Shown piece by piece: positions 25,073 through 33,331 of a stretch of DNA of 33,331 bases. Where the stretch lies: contig JAHDQF010000064.1 of NCBI GenBank assembly GCA_018433945.1, positions 1 through 33,331 on the forward strand, given 5' to 3'. The DNA comes from Proteiniphilum sp. GTDB lineage: Bacteria; Bacteroidota; Bacteroidia; Bacteroidales; Dysgonomonadaceae. How positions within the stretch are numbered: the stretch's first letter is position 1; every line of letters starts with the position of its first letter. A model generated the notes under the pieces. The model worked only from the letters and a program-made list of their open reading frames with translations, searched no databases and was not told where the DNA came from. A program made the translations under genes and the position numbers.

Positions 25073-26473
25073 CTAGAGTATAACTTTTTCGATGTGTACC
25101 GTGTTGTTGTTCAGGTCGATGGTAAAGCGGTAGTTGAACGATTCCACCACCGGGTCATTCTCCCCGTTGGGGATATCCCAGTTGTTGTCGCCCTGAATGA
25201 TCTGCTCGCCGGTGAAGGTAAAGTTTCCCGCTTGTTTCTCGTTTCCCCATCCGGTGTTCTCGAACGGTTTGAAGCCGGCATAGTGGTCGTGATCGCCCGG
25301 GGTATAGAAGGTGCCCTGGAAAACGTTCTCGTCTATCCTGCGCATCAGCACATAGTTCAACACGTTGCCGAAGCCCCAGTCGGTATGGGTTCTACCTCTC
25401 CCGGGATAGACGGCAGCAATCTCTGCCGAAGTGACGTGGGTCGGGTAACCCAGTCCCCATCCACACACCAGCAGGTAGTCGGGATAGGCCGGGTTGTCCA
25501 CCCCCACGAAGATGTTCCTGCGGACAGGGTTGTAGTAGATGGAGTACTCACCTGTTTCACCCAGGAAGGTGACTTTGTCGGCAGCGGTCCGTTCAAAGAA
25601 ATCTGGATTGTAGAGGTTGCGGGCATTGGCCAGGTCGCCGAACAAGGAGTAGCTCTTGCCTTTCTCCAAAGTGGTATCCAGCACACGAAACAATTCGCCG
25701 CCGATGTCGCTGCTCGAAAATCTGCTCAGGGCCAGGTCATCTGGTCCGAGGGTGCTTCCGGTAGTAGATACGCTAAAGAGATAGCTATCGAACAGGAATT
25801 CTTTGGTATAGTCGGCGGAAGCAGCATAGGCGAAAGCCGACTCTCCCGATTCGCCGATCAACCCGATCTTCCCACCCACGTTGCCATAGACATCGCCTGA
25901 GTAGTCAATACTGTTGTCGGCATTGAGCTTCTCGGCAATACGGTAGCTGAAAGAGGTGTCATAGGTCAGCCCGTCTGCGTGAAACCTGTTTTTGTCGGCC
26001 GACAGAGGTGTCAGGGTGGTCACGCTACCTCCATCGGTGACCAGGTAGAGCTGGCTGTAAACAGGCCGTTTTCCGGTAAGACCGGTGATCTGATGCGATG
26101 CCGTACCTTTGAGCACGTTCCGGGCAATCAGGTTGACCTGCACCTCGGCGTCATCGGCCTGGCCGCTCAGCAAAGGTACAAAGATCGCCTGAGCCACATC
26201 GTGCGAGGCTCCGCCAATGGGTATCACACCGGAGGCGAGCGTTCTGTTGTCGGAAACAATCTCGTAGGCCAGGCCGGAGAGATTGGTTGCCGGGTCGGTG
26301 ATCATGGCCGTCAGCATGATGGAGTCGCCGAAGGTAAAGGTGGCGGGTGTCACCGCTGCCGATTCAATCACCGGGGTAGACTCTTTTCTGGGACCGTACT
26401 CATCATCGTTGCACGAGATAAACAGCAGTGTGAAGAGCCCTGTCATGAGCAATATTTGATTTTTCAAATTCAT
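25073..26473 (-). CDS. PUL surface lipoprotein, SusE-position candidate glycan-binding protein
   Basis: This 466-residue lipoprotein starts at ATG 26473, chosen because AGGAG sits 6 bases before it and the signal peptide MNLKNQILLMTGLFTLLFIS follows directly, with Cys21 in a lipobox. The longer frame adds nine residues without a signal. The acidic tail after the cysteine (CNDDEYGPRKE) suggests surface export. An N-terminal Ig-like domain (about 28-130) is followed by repeated beta-sandwich patterns with aromatic-rich motifs (VCGWGLGYPTH, NVFQGTFYTPGDHDHYAGF, GDNNWDIPNGEND) like those of SusE/SusF-type starch-binding modules. It may belong to the DUF5121 group, from memory only. Its place after susD is where glycan-binding lipoproteins usually lie. 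Confidence 0.75.
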   Translation of the reverse strand: MNLKNQILLMTGLFTLLFISCNDDEYGPRKESTPVIESAAVTPATFTFGDSIMLTAMITDPATNLSGLAYEIVSDNRTLASGVIPIGGASHDVAQAIFVPLLSGQADDAEVQVNLIARNVLKGTASHQITGLTGKRPVYSQLYLVTDGGSVTTLTPLSADKNRFHADGLTYDTSFSYRIAEKLNADNSIDYSGDVYGNVGGKIGLIGESGESAFAYAASADYTKEFLFDSYLFSVSTTGSTLGPDDLALSRFSSSDIGGELFRVLDTTLEKGKSYSLFGDLANARNLYNPDFFERTAADKVTFLGETGEYSIYYNPVRRNIFVGVDNPAYPDYLLVCGWGLGYPTHVTSAEIAAVYPGRGRTHTDWGFGNVLNYVLMRRIDENVFQGTFYTPGDHDHYAGFKPFENTGWGNEKQAGNFTFTGEQIIQGDNNWDIPNGENDPVVESFNYRFTIDLNNNTVHIEKVIL

Positions 26474-26506
26474 AGTGATCTCCTGAATTAAGTGTGACAT
26501 ACTTGT

Positions 26507-28045
26507 TTAGTAGCCCGGGTTCTGCACCAGGTTGGGATTTTGATCCATCACTGCCTGCGGGATAGGCAACACGTAAGATAGGCTGGTATAGGGCATCACC
26601 TGAGCGGGACGTCCTTCATCCTTGTCGAATACCGCGTTCATCACCTCTTCCACCTTGTCAAGGCGCACCAGGTCGAACCAGCGCTGTCCTTCCAGTGCCA
26701 GTTCAAGACGACGTTCCTTGAGATAGGCCTTTGTGATGGCTTCCTTACTTGATGCTGCCGATGCAGGCAGGTTGCCCAGGCCGGCGCGTGCGCGGGTGCG
26801 GTTGATGATTTGTGCTGCACCGGGGTAATCACCCTTTCCGATTAGCGCTTCGGCCTTCAACAGCAGGATATCTGCATAGCGCAGCTTGATGATGCTGTTG
26901 TAGCCGCTGCGGCATTTGTACATGAACGCATAGTTATCCGCCGGGTAGTACATGTTCCAGTCGCACTCGTAGAACACCACGGTTTGTTCATACCGCTTGT
27001 CGCCGGACTCGCTGTTGAAAGTGCGGATCAGGTCGCGCGAGGGGGTGATCCACTTCAGGAAGTCGAACCAGAAAGACCAGTCGTCAAGCTTGCGGCCGAA
27101 CATCCAGGTCACCCAGTTGGTGTTTCCCGGGAAGAACTGTGCTTCGTAGATGGTCTCCCGGCTGTTCCTCAGCTTCGCCTCTAGTGCCTTATTGGCCTGC
27201 GAGGGAGGCGCATTGGGATCCGTCAGCACTACGTCGAAGAGATCGCCGTATTCGGGTTCCAGGTCGAAGCCGTCGGCAGCCAGCTCATCGGCATACTGAA
27301 TCACCTTGTCGTAGTCGCGCAACGGTTTCTCGGCATACACTTTTGCCAACAGCGCCCGTGCCACCGATTTGGTGATCTGCGTCTTGTCCTGCACATTGTT
27401 GGCAGGTGCGTACTGGAGACCCTCAAGCAGGTCCTGTTCGATCTGCTGGTAGATGGTAAGCGCATCCGACTGAACAGGGAAGTAGGCAGGATAGACATCC
27501 TCGATCGTTTCCGCCGTAATATCGCCGGCGACAGTGGTTACCAGCGGCACATTGGCCCAGATCCGCACCATGTCAAAATAGATCATGGCCCGCAAGATCT
27601 TCGCCTCCGCCTTATATTGTCTTCTCTCGGCTTCAGTAAGCGTGTTATCCTTCACGCTGTCCACATAAACGATCATCTTGTTCGCCTGGGCTATGTTCCC
27701 CATGTGCATGTTCCAGTCACGGTTCAGCGTCGTGCTGGAGCCCTCAATCGAGTTCACCTCAAAGGGAGTGGTTTCGTTGTTGGGTGCACCAGCATAGGCG
27801 TTGTCGGAGTGTGCCTCAGCCAGCAGCAACATGTCGAGGTACCAGTGTTCCTGTCCGTTTCTGAAGAGGTTCAGCAACGTTTGCCTGTGCGATACCACGG
27901 CGGCCTTGTCTTTGAAGACCACCGTCACACTGTCCTGCTGCATTCCCTCCGTCACGTCGGAATAGGTGTCCAACGGCTCATAATCGAGCGAACAGGATGC
28001 CAGTAGAGCGGCGATGAAAAGGTATAAACTATATTTTGTTTTCAT
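26507..28045 (-). CDS. SusD/RagB family nutrient-binding lipoprotein
   Basis: This 512-residue lipoprotein has Cys18 in the lipobox (IAALLASC) and the SusD-typical start SLDYEPLDTYSDVTEG. Conserved features are the TPR-like helices (RRQYKAEAKILRAMIYFDMVRIWANVP near 165-190 and SVARALLAKVYAEKPLRDYDK) and the C-terminal ILLLKAEALIG, INRTRARAGL, ERRLELALEGQRWFDLVRLDK and VLPIPQAVMDQNPNLVQNPGY. It forms the lid of the SusC channel and binds the glycan at the cell surface. It lies 12 bases after susC in the same operon. Confidence 0.96.
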   Translation of the reverse strand: MKTKYSLYLFIAALLASCSLDYEPLDTYSDVTEGMQQDSVTVVFKDKAAVVSHRQTLLNLFRNGQEHWYLDMLLLAEAHSDNAYAGAPNNETTPFEVNSIEGSSTTLNRDWNMHMGNIAQANKMIVYVDSVKDNTLTEAERRQYKAEAKILRAMIYFDMVRIWANVPLVTTVAGDITAETIEDVYPAYFPVQSDALTIYQQIEQDLLEGLQYAPANNVQDKTQITKSVARALLAKVYAEKPLRDYDKVIQYADELAADGFDLEPEYGDLFDVVLTDPNAPPSQANKALEAKLRNSRETIYEAQFFPGNTNWVTWMFGRKLDDWSFWFDFLKWITPSRDLIRTFNSESGDKRYEQTVVFYECDWNMYYPADNYAFMYKCRSGYNSIIKLRYADILLLKAEALIGKGDYPGAAQIINRTRARAGLGNLPASAASSKEAITKAYLKERRLELALEGQRWFDLVRLDKVEEVMNAVFDKDEGRPAQVMPYTSLSYVLPIPQAVMDQNPNLVQNPGY

Positions 28046-28057
28046 TGCTATTGTGGT

Positions 28058-31000
28058 TTAAAATTCAAGATTCAGTCCAAACAAAAAAGTTCTGCTGTGC
28101 GGGTAGGTACCCCAATCGATACCCTGTACGGCACCACTGTCGCCCCACTGGTTCACTTCGGGGTCCATCCCCTTGTAGCGGGTCAGCGTCAGCAGGTTGC
28201 TGAAAGTGACGTAGGGCTGCAAGCGTGATATGCCTGTCCGCTCCAGGAGGGGGCCGCTGAAGTTATAGGAGAGGGTGACATCTTTTACACGCAGGTAGCT
28301 TCCGTCTTCAATGAAGTAGGTAGAGGGCTTCATATCGAATCCCGCTTTTGGGATGTCGGTCACCTGTCCCGGAGTGCGCCAGCGGCGGAGCACCTCTACC
28401 GACTGGTTTTTGAGGTCGTACATTCCCTGCACATCGGCCTTTGATGCATTGAAAACATCATTACCCACTGATCCCTGGAGGAAAACACTCAGGTTCACAC
28501 CTTTGTAGGAGAGGTTATTGGTAAGGCCAAAGACGAAGTCAGGGTTCGGGTCACCGATATACGTGCGGTCCGACGAAGAGATCCTGCCATCTTCGTTCAG
28601 GTCGCGATACATCAGCTCACCGGTCTCAGGATCCACCCCGTCGCTGATATATCCGTAGAATCCGCCCAGAGGACGTCCCGGCTCGTTGCGTACCACTCGT
28701 ATCAAGCGTAGGGCATCGGTGGTTTCGGCGTCATAATAGATCTGCTGCAGGGCCAGCTTTTTGAGCTTGTTCCGGTTGAACGATATGTTGAAATCGGTGT
28801 CCCATCTGAACGCGCCGGTTAGGTTGCGGCTGTTGGCAGAAAATTCAAACCCGCGGTTTTCCATCTCCCCCTCGTTCCGGACGATCTGGTTTGCAGCGGC
28901 TGCCCCCGAGGGAAGGGAGACGAACATCAACATGTCGGAGGTGTACTTGTAATAGTAATCCATGGCGATGGTGAGCCGGTCCCTGAACAGGGTGGCATCG
29001 AGACCGATATTGGTTTGTGAAGTGGTCTCCCAGGTGAGGTCCGGTGTGCGGAGGTTTGCCTGCGAGATAAGGGGCACCGCGTCGGTTTTGCCCTCCTCGA
29101 ACCATGCCTGGCGAGTGATGTTGTAACGCTGGAGGTAGGCAAAGTCGCCCACGCCCGATTGGTTACCGGTTTGTCCCCATCCGCCGCGGATCTTCATGTC
29201 GTCTAGCCAGTCGAAGTCTTGCATAAAGTTCTCCGACGAGATGCGCCATGCAGCCGAAAAGGAGGGGAAGATACCCCATCGGTGATCAGGATGCAGTTTC
29301 GAGGAACCATCAGCACGCATGTTGAAAGTGAAAAGGTACTTGCTGTCGTAATTGTAAGATGCCCTGCCGAAGGCCGACAGGATTCCCCAGTGTGAAGCGT
29401 TCGAGCCGGTATTGTCCCACGCGATTTTGTTGGCCGCGTTGAGCGTCTTGATAGAGCCATCCTTGTAGTGCGAACCGTTGATGTAACTCTGTGACCATTC
29501 TGAGTCTGTCCAGGAGGTACCCGCCATCCCCTCGAAGTTGTGCTTGTCGGCGAAAGTTTTCTTGTAATTCAGCACATTGTCGAACACCAACAGTTGGTTC
29601 ATGCTGCGGGTGTCCCAGGCGGCACCCCAGTCATCTCTGTCGGTGCCATGCACGGGGGGGGTGAAGCCAGTCGATTTACCGTTGCGACGGTCCAAAGTGA
29701 AGGATGTCCGGAGAGTGAGGTCGGGCATGAAGGTGATCGTGGCATTTGCCGAGGCGATCAGCCTGTTCTCGTTGTCCCTGTTGTTCTTCCCATTCTCAAG
29801 TGCTTCCACCGGGTTGGTGATATTCTGTCCGAAAAAGAGACGGTTATAGAGACCACTGGCTTCATCCTTCACAGTTGCCGCCGTAGGCAGGTTCACCACG
29901 GAGAGCACCACCCCACCCCTGTTTGAGCCGAGGCCAGTTGTTACACCGTTCCGGGTATTGTCGGAATAGGCCAGGTTCAGCCCCATGTGCAGCCAATTTC
30001 TTAGCTGGCTTTCCACGTTGCTACGCAGGTTGAAGCGGCGAAAGAAGGCAGCGCTGAGTACCCCTTTCTCATCGAGGTATCCGCCTGACACGAAGTAGCG
30101 GATCCGTTCATTGCCGTCGGCTAACTGCAGCTGGTAGTTTTGTATGATTCCGGTACCATAGACCTCCTTGAACCAATCGGTTCTGTCGGTGGTTCCCTCC
30201 GGGATGGCTCCTGGCCGCAGTTCATCCATCAGCTCCTTGTATTGGGCAGCATTGAGTGACTCTATTTGGTTGGCTACCCGGCTTGCGCCATACTGTATGT
30301 GTGCCGTAACCTTGGCTCCTGTTGTTGCCTGCTTTGTGGTGATCAGCACCACGCCGTTGGCAGCACGCGATCCGTAGATGGCAGCCGAGGAAGCATCTTT
30401 CAGTATCTGGATATCAGCAATATCGTTTGGCGAGAGGAAGTTCATGTTGTCGACCGGCACGCCGTCCACCACGTAGAGAGGGCTGTTGCTCCCGTTGAAG
30501 GAGGTGGTACCGCGCACCCTAATCACCATGTCGCCTCCAGGTGTGCCGCTGGGCTGGTAAACGTTTACGCCGGCAGCCTTTCCCTGGATGGCCTGCGCAG
30601 CTGAGATGATGGGACGTTCATCGATGCTCTCGGTGGAGATGGAGGATACCGCTGTGGTGATATCGCGCCGCTTCACCGAGCCGTAGCCAATCACCACCAC
30701 CTCTTCGAGTGTTTTCAGATCTTCGACCAGTATGATGTTCAACCTGTTTCTCCCGGCGGTGTGAATCTCCTGCGATAGATAACCTATGTATGAGACCAAC
30801 AGGACGGCATTCTCATCCACGGTCAGGGAGAAGTTGCCATCTAAATCGCTCACAGTACCGTTCGAAGTTCCCTTTTCAATGATATTTGCACCGATCACCG
30901 GCTGACCGAGCTCATCGATGATGGTTCCGCTGATCTGCCTTCTGCTCACTTGTTGGCCGGGTACAATCACGATGTAATTGTCCTTCACTTGCCAGGTGAA

Positions 31001-31294
31001 TCCTGTTCCCTGCAGTATCCGGTTCAGCACCTCTTCCAATGGTTGGTTGCTGATACTGAGATCCAGATTCGGCTGATTCTTTAGTTGTGATTCATTGTAG
31101 GCGACGAACATTTTCGTCTGCCGCTCTATTTCCTGCAACGCTTCTATAACCGAGATATCATTTTGTTGAATGGTTACAGCCACCTTCTCCTGGGCGATCA
31201 GGGATGCCGGTGAGGCGATGAGACATAGCAAAAAGATAAAAACCGCTGTTTTTGTCTTTTTTATGTTGAAAAAATTGATACCTTTAAAATTCAT
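28058..31294 (-). CDS. SusC/RagA family TonB-dependent glycan transporter with STN domain
   Basis: This 1078-residue outer-membrane protein has a signal peptide (about 1-34, ending SLIAQ), then an STN domain (about 37-110, VTIQQNDISVIEALQEIERQ, VLNRILQGTGFTW). A carboxypeptidase-regulatory-like domain (about 118-200), the SusC plug (LYVVDGVPVDNMNFLSPNDI, ILKDASSAAIYGSRAANG) and a C-terminal barrel ending in FGLNLEF follow. It imports oligosaccharides using TonB energy together with SusD. The STN domain marks it as a signalling transporter that contacts a FecR-type anti-sigma, matching the gene just upstream. The 145-base leader region contains a plus-strand terminator (31357-31392) suggesting antisense control. 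Confidence 0.96.
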   Translation of the reverse strand: MNFKGINFFNIKKTKTAVFIFLLCLIASPASLIAQEKVAVTIQQNDISVIEALQEIERQTKMFVAYNESQLKNQPNLDLSISNQPLEEVLNRILQGTGFTWQVKDNYIVIVPGQQVSRRQISGTIIDELGQPVIGANIIEKGTSNGTVSDLDGNFSLTVDENAVLLVSYIGYLSQEIHTAGRNRLNIILVEDLKTLEEVVVIGYGSVKRRDITTAVSSISTESIDERPIISAAQAIQGKAAGVNVYQPSGTPGGDMVIRVRGTTSFNGSNSPLYVVDGVPVDNMNFLSPNDIADIQILKDASSAAIYGSRAANGVVLITTKQATTGAKVTAHIQYGASRVANQIESLNAAQYKELMDELRPGAIPEGTTDRTDWFKEVYGTGIIQNYQLQLADGNERIRYFVSGGYLDEKGVLSAAFFRRFNLRSNVESQLRNWLHMGLNLAYSDNTRNGVTTGLGSNRGGVVLSVVNLPTAATVKDEASGLYNRLFFGQNITNPVEALENGKNNRDNENRLIASANATITFMPDLTLRTSFTLDRRNGKSTGFTPPVHGTDRDDWGAAWDTRSMNQLLVFDNVLNYKKTFADKHNFEGMAGTSWTDSEWSQSYINGSHYKDGSIKTLNAANKIAWDNTGSNASHWGILSAFGRASYNYDSKYLFTFNMRADGSSKLHPDHRWGIFPSFSAAWRISSENFMQDFDWLDDMKIRGGWGQTGNQSGVGDFAYLQRYNITRQAWFEEGKTDAVPLISQANLRTPDLTWETTSQTNIGLDATLFRDRLTIAMDYYYKYTSDMLMFVSLPSGAAAANQIVRNEGEMENRGFEFSANSRNLTGAFRWDTDFNISFNRNKLKKLALQQIYYDAETTDALRLIRVVRNEPGRPLGGFYGYISDGVDPETGELMYRDLNEDGRISSSDRTYIGDPNPDFVFGLTNNLSYKGVNLSVFLQGSVGNDVFNASKADVQGMYDLKNQSVEVLRRWRTPGQVTDIPKAGFDMKPSTYFIEDGSYLRVKDVTLSYNFSGPLLERTGISRLQPYVTFSNLLTLTRYKGMDPEVNQWGDSGAVQGIDWGTYPHSRTFLFGLNLEF

Positions 31295-31392
31295 TTCTTG
31301 GTGTTAGGTTAGATGTTTGACTTATTGTTCAGATGAATAAATTCTAACGCTGAGCTACCGGGATAAAGGTGCCACTTTATTCCGGTTTTTTT
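31293..31392 (+). ncRNA. candidate cis-antisense sRNA to the susC leader
   Basis: Inferred from the plus-strand terminator at 31357-31392. A 7-of-8 match to the -7 box (TACCTTTA, 31279-31286) would start an RNA of about 100 bases exactly opposite the susC start codon. No properly spaced TTTG is present, so the 5' end is uncertain. The arrangement matches the DonS-type antisense RNAs described in Bacteroides fragilis glycan loci that have ECF sigma/anti-sigma regulators, where the RNA lies between the anti-sigma gene and susC and represses the locus. Existence here is a prediction. Confidence 0.4.
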
Positions 31393-31439
31393 GTGTTGCA
31401 GATCATGATGTATCCATATTATTTATTGGTTTTAAGGGT
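31295..31439. other. fecR-susC intergenic region
   Basis: This 145-base AT-rich spacer on the minus strand runs from the fecR stop to the susC start. It should contain the sigma-dependent susC promoter, but no consensus for this ECF factor is known to me and no primary-sigma TAnnTTTG box is visible on the minus strand. On the plus strand it holds a strong intrinsic terminator (31357-31392) and possibly most of an antisense RNA. Confidence 0.6.
31357..31392 (+). terminator. plus-strand intrinsic terminator in the susC leader
   Basis: ACCGGGATAAAG (31357-31368) pairs with CTTTATTCCGGT (31375-31386) over 12 bp with one G-U pair and a 6-base loop. It is followed directly by a T-run (31386-31392). 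The orientation is plus, yet no plus-strand gene lies within many kilobases upstream. On the minus strand the T-run is missing after the stem, so it does not terminate the fecR-susC transcript. Confidence 0.75.
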
Positions 31440-32444
31440 TTACTGATGTTGTGACTGTAAAGGCAAGATGTAACATTTGTCCTCTTCTATTCTGTATTTG
31501 ATGTGTCCCGACACCTCGGTGATGATCTCCATCACCAATTGCAGCGGGGTATCACTCTTGAAACGGAAGGTATATCTGTCCGCTTTAAGGGTGTTGGCGG
31601 TGTAGACGAAGGTGACAGGGTACTTTCGTTCAAGTTCGGCGATAATCTCTTCCAGGGTAGCCGACTTGAATATGAGTTCTCCCCTTTGCCAGGCAGTCAC
31701 ATCAAACAGGTCGGGATGGGTAATTGATTCTTCTCCGGTATTCTTGTTATAGGTGAATTGTTCACTGGGCAGAAGTATCCGTGCTGACTCCAGGTTGTTG
31801 TAACGCACCTCCACACTGCCGGAGAGCAGGGTTGTGGTGAGGAGCGGATCACCGGGGTACACCCTCATATTGAACGCTGTTCCCAGTGCTGTCACCTGGT
31901 AATCGTTCGACTTCACGATGAAAGGCATTGCCTCGTTGTGGGCCACCCTGAAGCTGGCCTCACCAATCAGGTAGACACTTCTGGTTTCACCGGTGAACTG
32001 TTGTGGGTAAAGCAGGGTGGTGGTGGCATTCATCTGCACCTCCGTACCGTCGGGCAACGTCAGGCGTGTCACTCCGGCAATCGGTACATACTGCTCAATC
32101 AGATCGTCCTTCACCGGCGTTTCAGCTGTTGTGAAGTAGAGGGTTGTTACCAGCGCTACCAGCAAGATGGCAGCTGCCGCCTGCCAGAAGCGGAGGATTC
32201 GGGTTTGTGAGTTACCCTGTCGTTCTCTGATTTTCAGATATACCAGTTTCAACGATCGGCGCATCTGTGGTGTCACCTCTGTGCGACTACCCTCTTCCAG
32301 TTGGTTCCATAAATTGTTTAATGCCATATCCTTTTCAACGGCATGCTTCTCATCTATGATCCAACGTTGAAATGCAGCACGTGCATCCGGTGAAACATCT
32401 TTTTTTGCAAATAACTCTAAAATTCTTTTGAAGTAGTTTTCCAT
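31440..32444 (-). CDS. FecR-type anti-sigma factor
   Basis: This 334-residue single-span inner-membrane protein has a cytoplasmic N-terminal part (1-80) that would hold the sigma factor and a membrane span (about 84-104, WQAAAAILLVALVTTLYF). A periplasmic FecR domain follows (about 115-210, RLTLPDGTEVQMNATTTLLY, GEASFRVAHNEAMPFIV, TALGTAFNMRVY), then a C-terminal DUF4974/STN-like domain (about 255-325, ATLEEIIAELERKYPVTFVY). It relays substrate occupancy of the STN-bearing SusC transporter to the sigma factor encoded just upstream. It lies 84 bases downstream of that gene and 145 bases upstream of susC. Confidence 0.95.
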   Translation of the reverse strand: MENYFKRILELFAKKDVSPDARAAFQRWIIDEKHAVEKDMALNNLWNQLEEGSRTEVTPQMRRSLKLVYLKIRERQGNSQTRILRFWQAAAAILLVALVTTLYFTTAETPVKDDLIEQYVPIAGVTRLTLPDGTEVQMNATTTLLYPQQFTGETRSVYLIGEASFRVAHNEAMPFIVKSNDYQVTALGTAFNMRVYPGDPLLTTTLLSGSVEVRYNNLESARILLPSEQFTYNKNTGEESITHPDLFDVTAWQRGELIFKSATLEEIIAELERKYPVTFVYTANTLKADRYTFRFKSDTPLQLVMEIITEVSGHIKYRIEEDKCYILPLQSQHQ

Positions 32445-32528
32445 CTCAAATGTCTCTCAAATCAGAATTCACAGCCCGGTCCTTTTATGCACCGTATAGT
32501 GAATAAACAATTGAAAATGGGGTACTAC

Positions 32529-33065
32529 TTAAAAATTCATTAAAAAAAGAGTAATCAGCAGCAGTTTTTTGAGTTCTTTTAATGCCAGATAGATGTGTTG
32601 CTCCACGGTACGTACAGAAAGATTCATTTTTTCCGCGATCTCCTGGTTGCTGAGATGTTGAAAGCGGCTCAACTCGAACACTTCGCGCCGCTTGCCGGGC
32701 ATCTGTTCCATTGCCAGCATCAGCAACAGTTGCAGCTCTTCGCGGTAGATTTCGTTTAGGGGGTCTTCAAATTCAGCCAGTTCCGTGATACCCTGCAAAT
32801 CCTGCTGCGTGTGGATGTATTTCGATTCCAGGTTTTTTCGTTTAATGCGGTTAAAAACGCTGTTTTTGACCATGGTGTAGAGGTAGTTTTTCTCCAGGTT
32901 TCCTTCCCAGAGATCTGGTGTCTCCCAGAGCCTGACAAAGATATCCTGTGCCACATCCTCCGCCTCCTGCTCCGATTTCAGGAGGATGAAAGCAAATGAC
33001 CTGACCTTGGGATAATACAGGTGAAATAGTTCCTCAAATCTGGCTTTGTCCGGTTCAGTTTTCAT
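32529..33065 (-). CDS. ECF-type RNA polymerase sigma-70 factor
   Basis: This 178-residue protein starts MKTEPDKARFEELFHLYYPK at ATG 33065. The frame runs 28 codons further upstream but crosses the predicted promoter. Region sigma2 covers about 12-80 (AEDVAQDIFVRLWE, YLYTMVKNSVFNRIKRKN) and region sigma4 about 118-168 (MPGKRREVFELSRFQHLSNQEIA, LSVRTVEQHIYLALKEL). It ends in a short hydrophobic tail (LLITLFLMNF) as often seen in Bacteroidota ECF factors of SusC loci. It should activate susC and the genes behind it once released by the FecR-type protein. Confidence 0.95.
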   Translation of the reverse strand: MKTEPDKARFEELFHLYYPKVRSFAFILLKSEQEAEDVAQDIFVRLWETPDLWEGNLEKNYLYTMVKNSVFNRIKRKNLESKYIHTQQDLQGITELAEFEDPLNEIYREELQLLLMLAMEQMPGKRREVFELSRFQHLSNQEIAEKMNLSVRTVEQHIYLALKELKKLLLITLFLMNF

Positions 33066-33105
33066 GGAAGGTGCACCATAGCCTTTTGTTGGATAATTGA
33101 AATGA

Positions 33106-33113
33106 CAAAGATA
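33106..33113 (-). promoter_or_regulatory. -7 element upstream of the sigma gene
   Basis: TATCTTTG on the minus strand matches TAnnTTTG and predicts a start near 33099, giving a leader of about 34 bases to ATG 33065. TTTG occurs upstream (33130-33133) but with a 16-base spacer, shorter than the usual 19. TTCG lies at 20 bases. Confidence 0.45.
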
Positions 33114-33331
33114 TTGATTTTTCTGCAAACAAACGAATGACTGGAGCAATGGTTGCCACCCATCTACCGGGCATGTTCCTCATGATGTTGGCCACATTCC
33201 ACCAGATATGACCTGTTGTACTAATTTCCGCAGTAGCGTAAAAGCTAAAGTTGTTTAGCGCATATGCAGATTTCTTGTTAATTATTCGTTTTTATCATTC
33301 TCATTTTTTGTATTTTGTGTGAAGAACCAAC

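Noticed and set aside
33244-33259. Small hairpin GCTAAA-GTTG-TTTAGC upstream of the sigma gene
   Set aside because: Only 6 bp, AT-rich, no T-tract and no known partner motif; chance occurrence is likely in an AT-rich spacer.
33150-33331. Possible gene or promoter at the right edge
   Set aside because: No frame with coding character on either strand. The TATTTTG near 33311 has the wrong spacing for a -7 box and no gene is visible behind it.

Overview
The window looks like a chromosomal segment of a Bacteroidota (Bacteroidales) bacterium. The reasons are a SusC/SusD polysaccharide-utilisation locus, an ECF sigma/FecR regulatory pair, LytTR and LytS-type signalling, promoters of the TTTG-N19-TAnnTTTG type, A-rich leaders and the RibBA/LptF-type permease gene pair. 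A Dysgonomonadaceae-like origin (Proteiniphilum/Petrimonas group) is a guess from overall gene style, not a database result. Almost all real genes from 8.9 kb to the end lie on the minus strand.

Layout: 1-750 holds the 3' end of an unrecognised plus-strand gene (possibly a transposase tail), a minus-strand promoter feeding a 24-codon signal-peptide-like remnant, and a possible 49-residue membrane peptide. dps follows on the plus strand with an excellent promoter and a hairpin terminator. 1.3-5.9 kb (minus) is an apparent operon of a large outer-membrane beta-barrel protein, a LytS-type histidine kinase and a LytTR response regulator. 6.2-8.9 kb (plus) carries a YeiH-family membrane protein and an MFS transporter. 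8.9-17 kb (minus) is housekeeping: SixA-like phosphatase, threonine catabolism (kbl-tdh, threonine to glycine plus acetyl-CoA), RmuC, RibBA, an LptF/LptG-family permease and a START-like protein. 17.1-21.8 kb (minus) has a NagB-like/PIG-L fusion protein behind a perfect Fur-box-like palindrome, and mutS2. A tRNA with a CAT anticodon sits on the plus strand at 21.97 kb.

22.1-33.1 kb (minus) is one polysaccharide-utilisation locus. In transcription order it holds ECF sigma factor, FecR-type anti-sigma, SusC with an N-terminal STN domain, SusD, a surface-lipoprotein glycan-binding candidate, a GH30 glycosidase lipoprotein and a second glycan-binding lipoprotein, ending in a strong intrinsic terminator. 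The GH30 sequence resembles subfamily 3 endo-beta-1,6-glucanases, so a beta-1,6-glucan (fungal or yeast wall type) substrate is the best guess. The expected logic is that glycan binding at SusC/SusD signals through the STN domain to FecR and releases the sigma factor to transcribe susC onward.

The most interesting signals are: a strong plus-strand intrinsic terminator between fecR and susC with no plus-strand gene to serve, which suggests an antisense sRNA against the susC leader; a NagB-like domain that has lost its catalytic residues while its fused deacetylase motif is intact; the Fur-like box with three flanking copies of another repeat; and an unusual T-loop in the tRNA.
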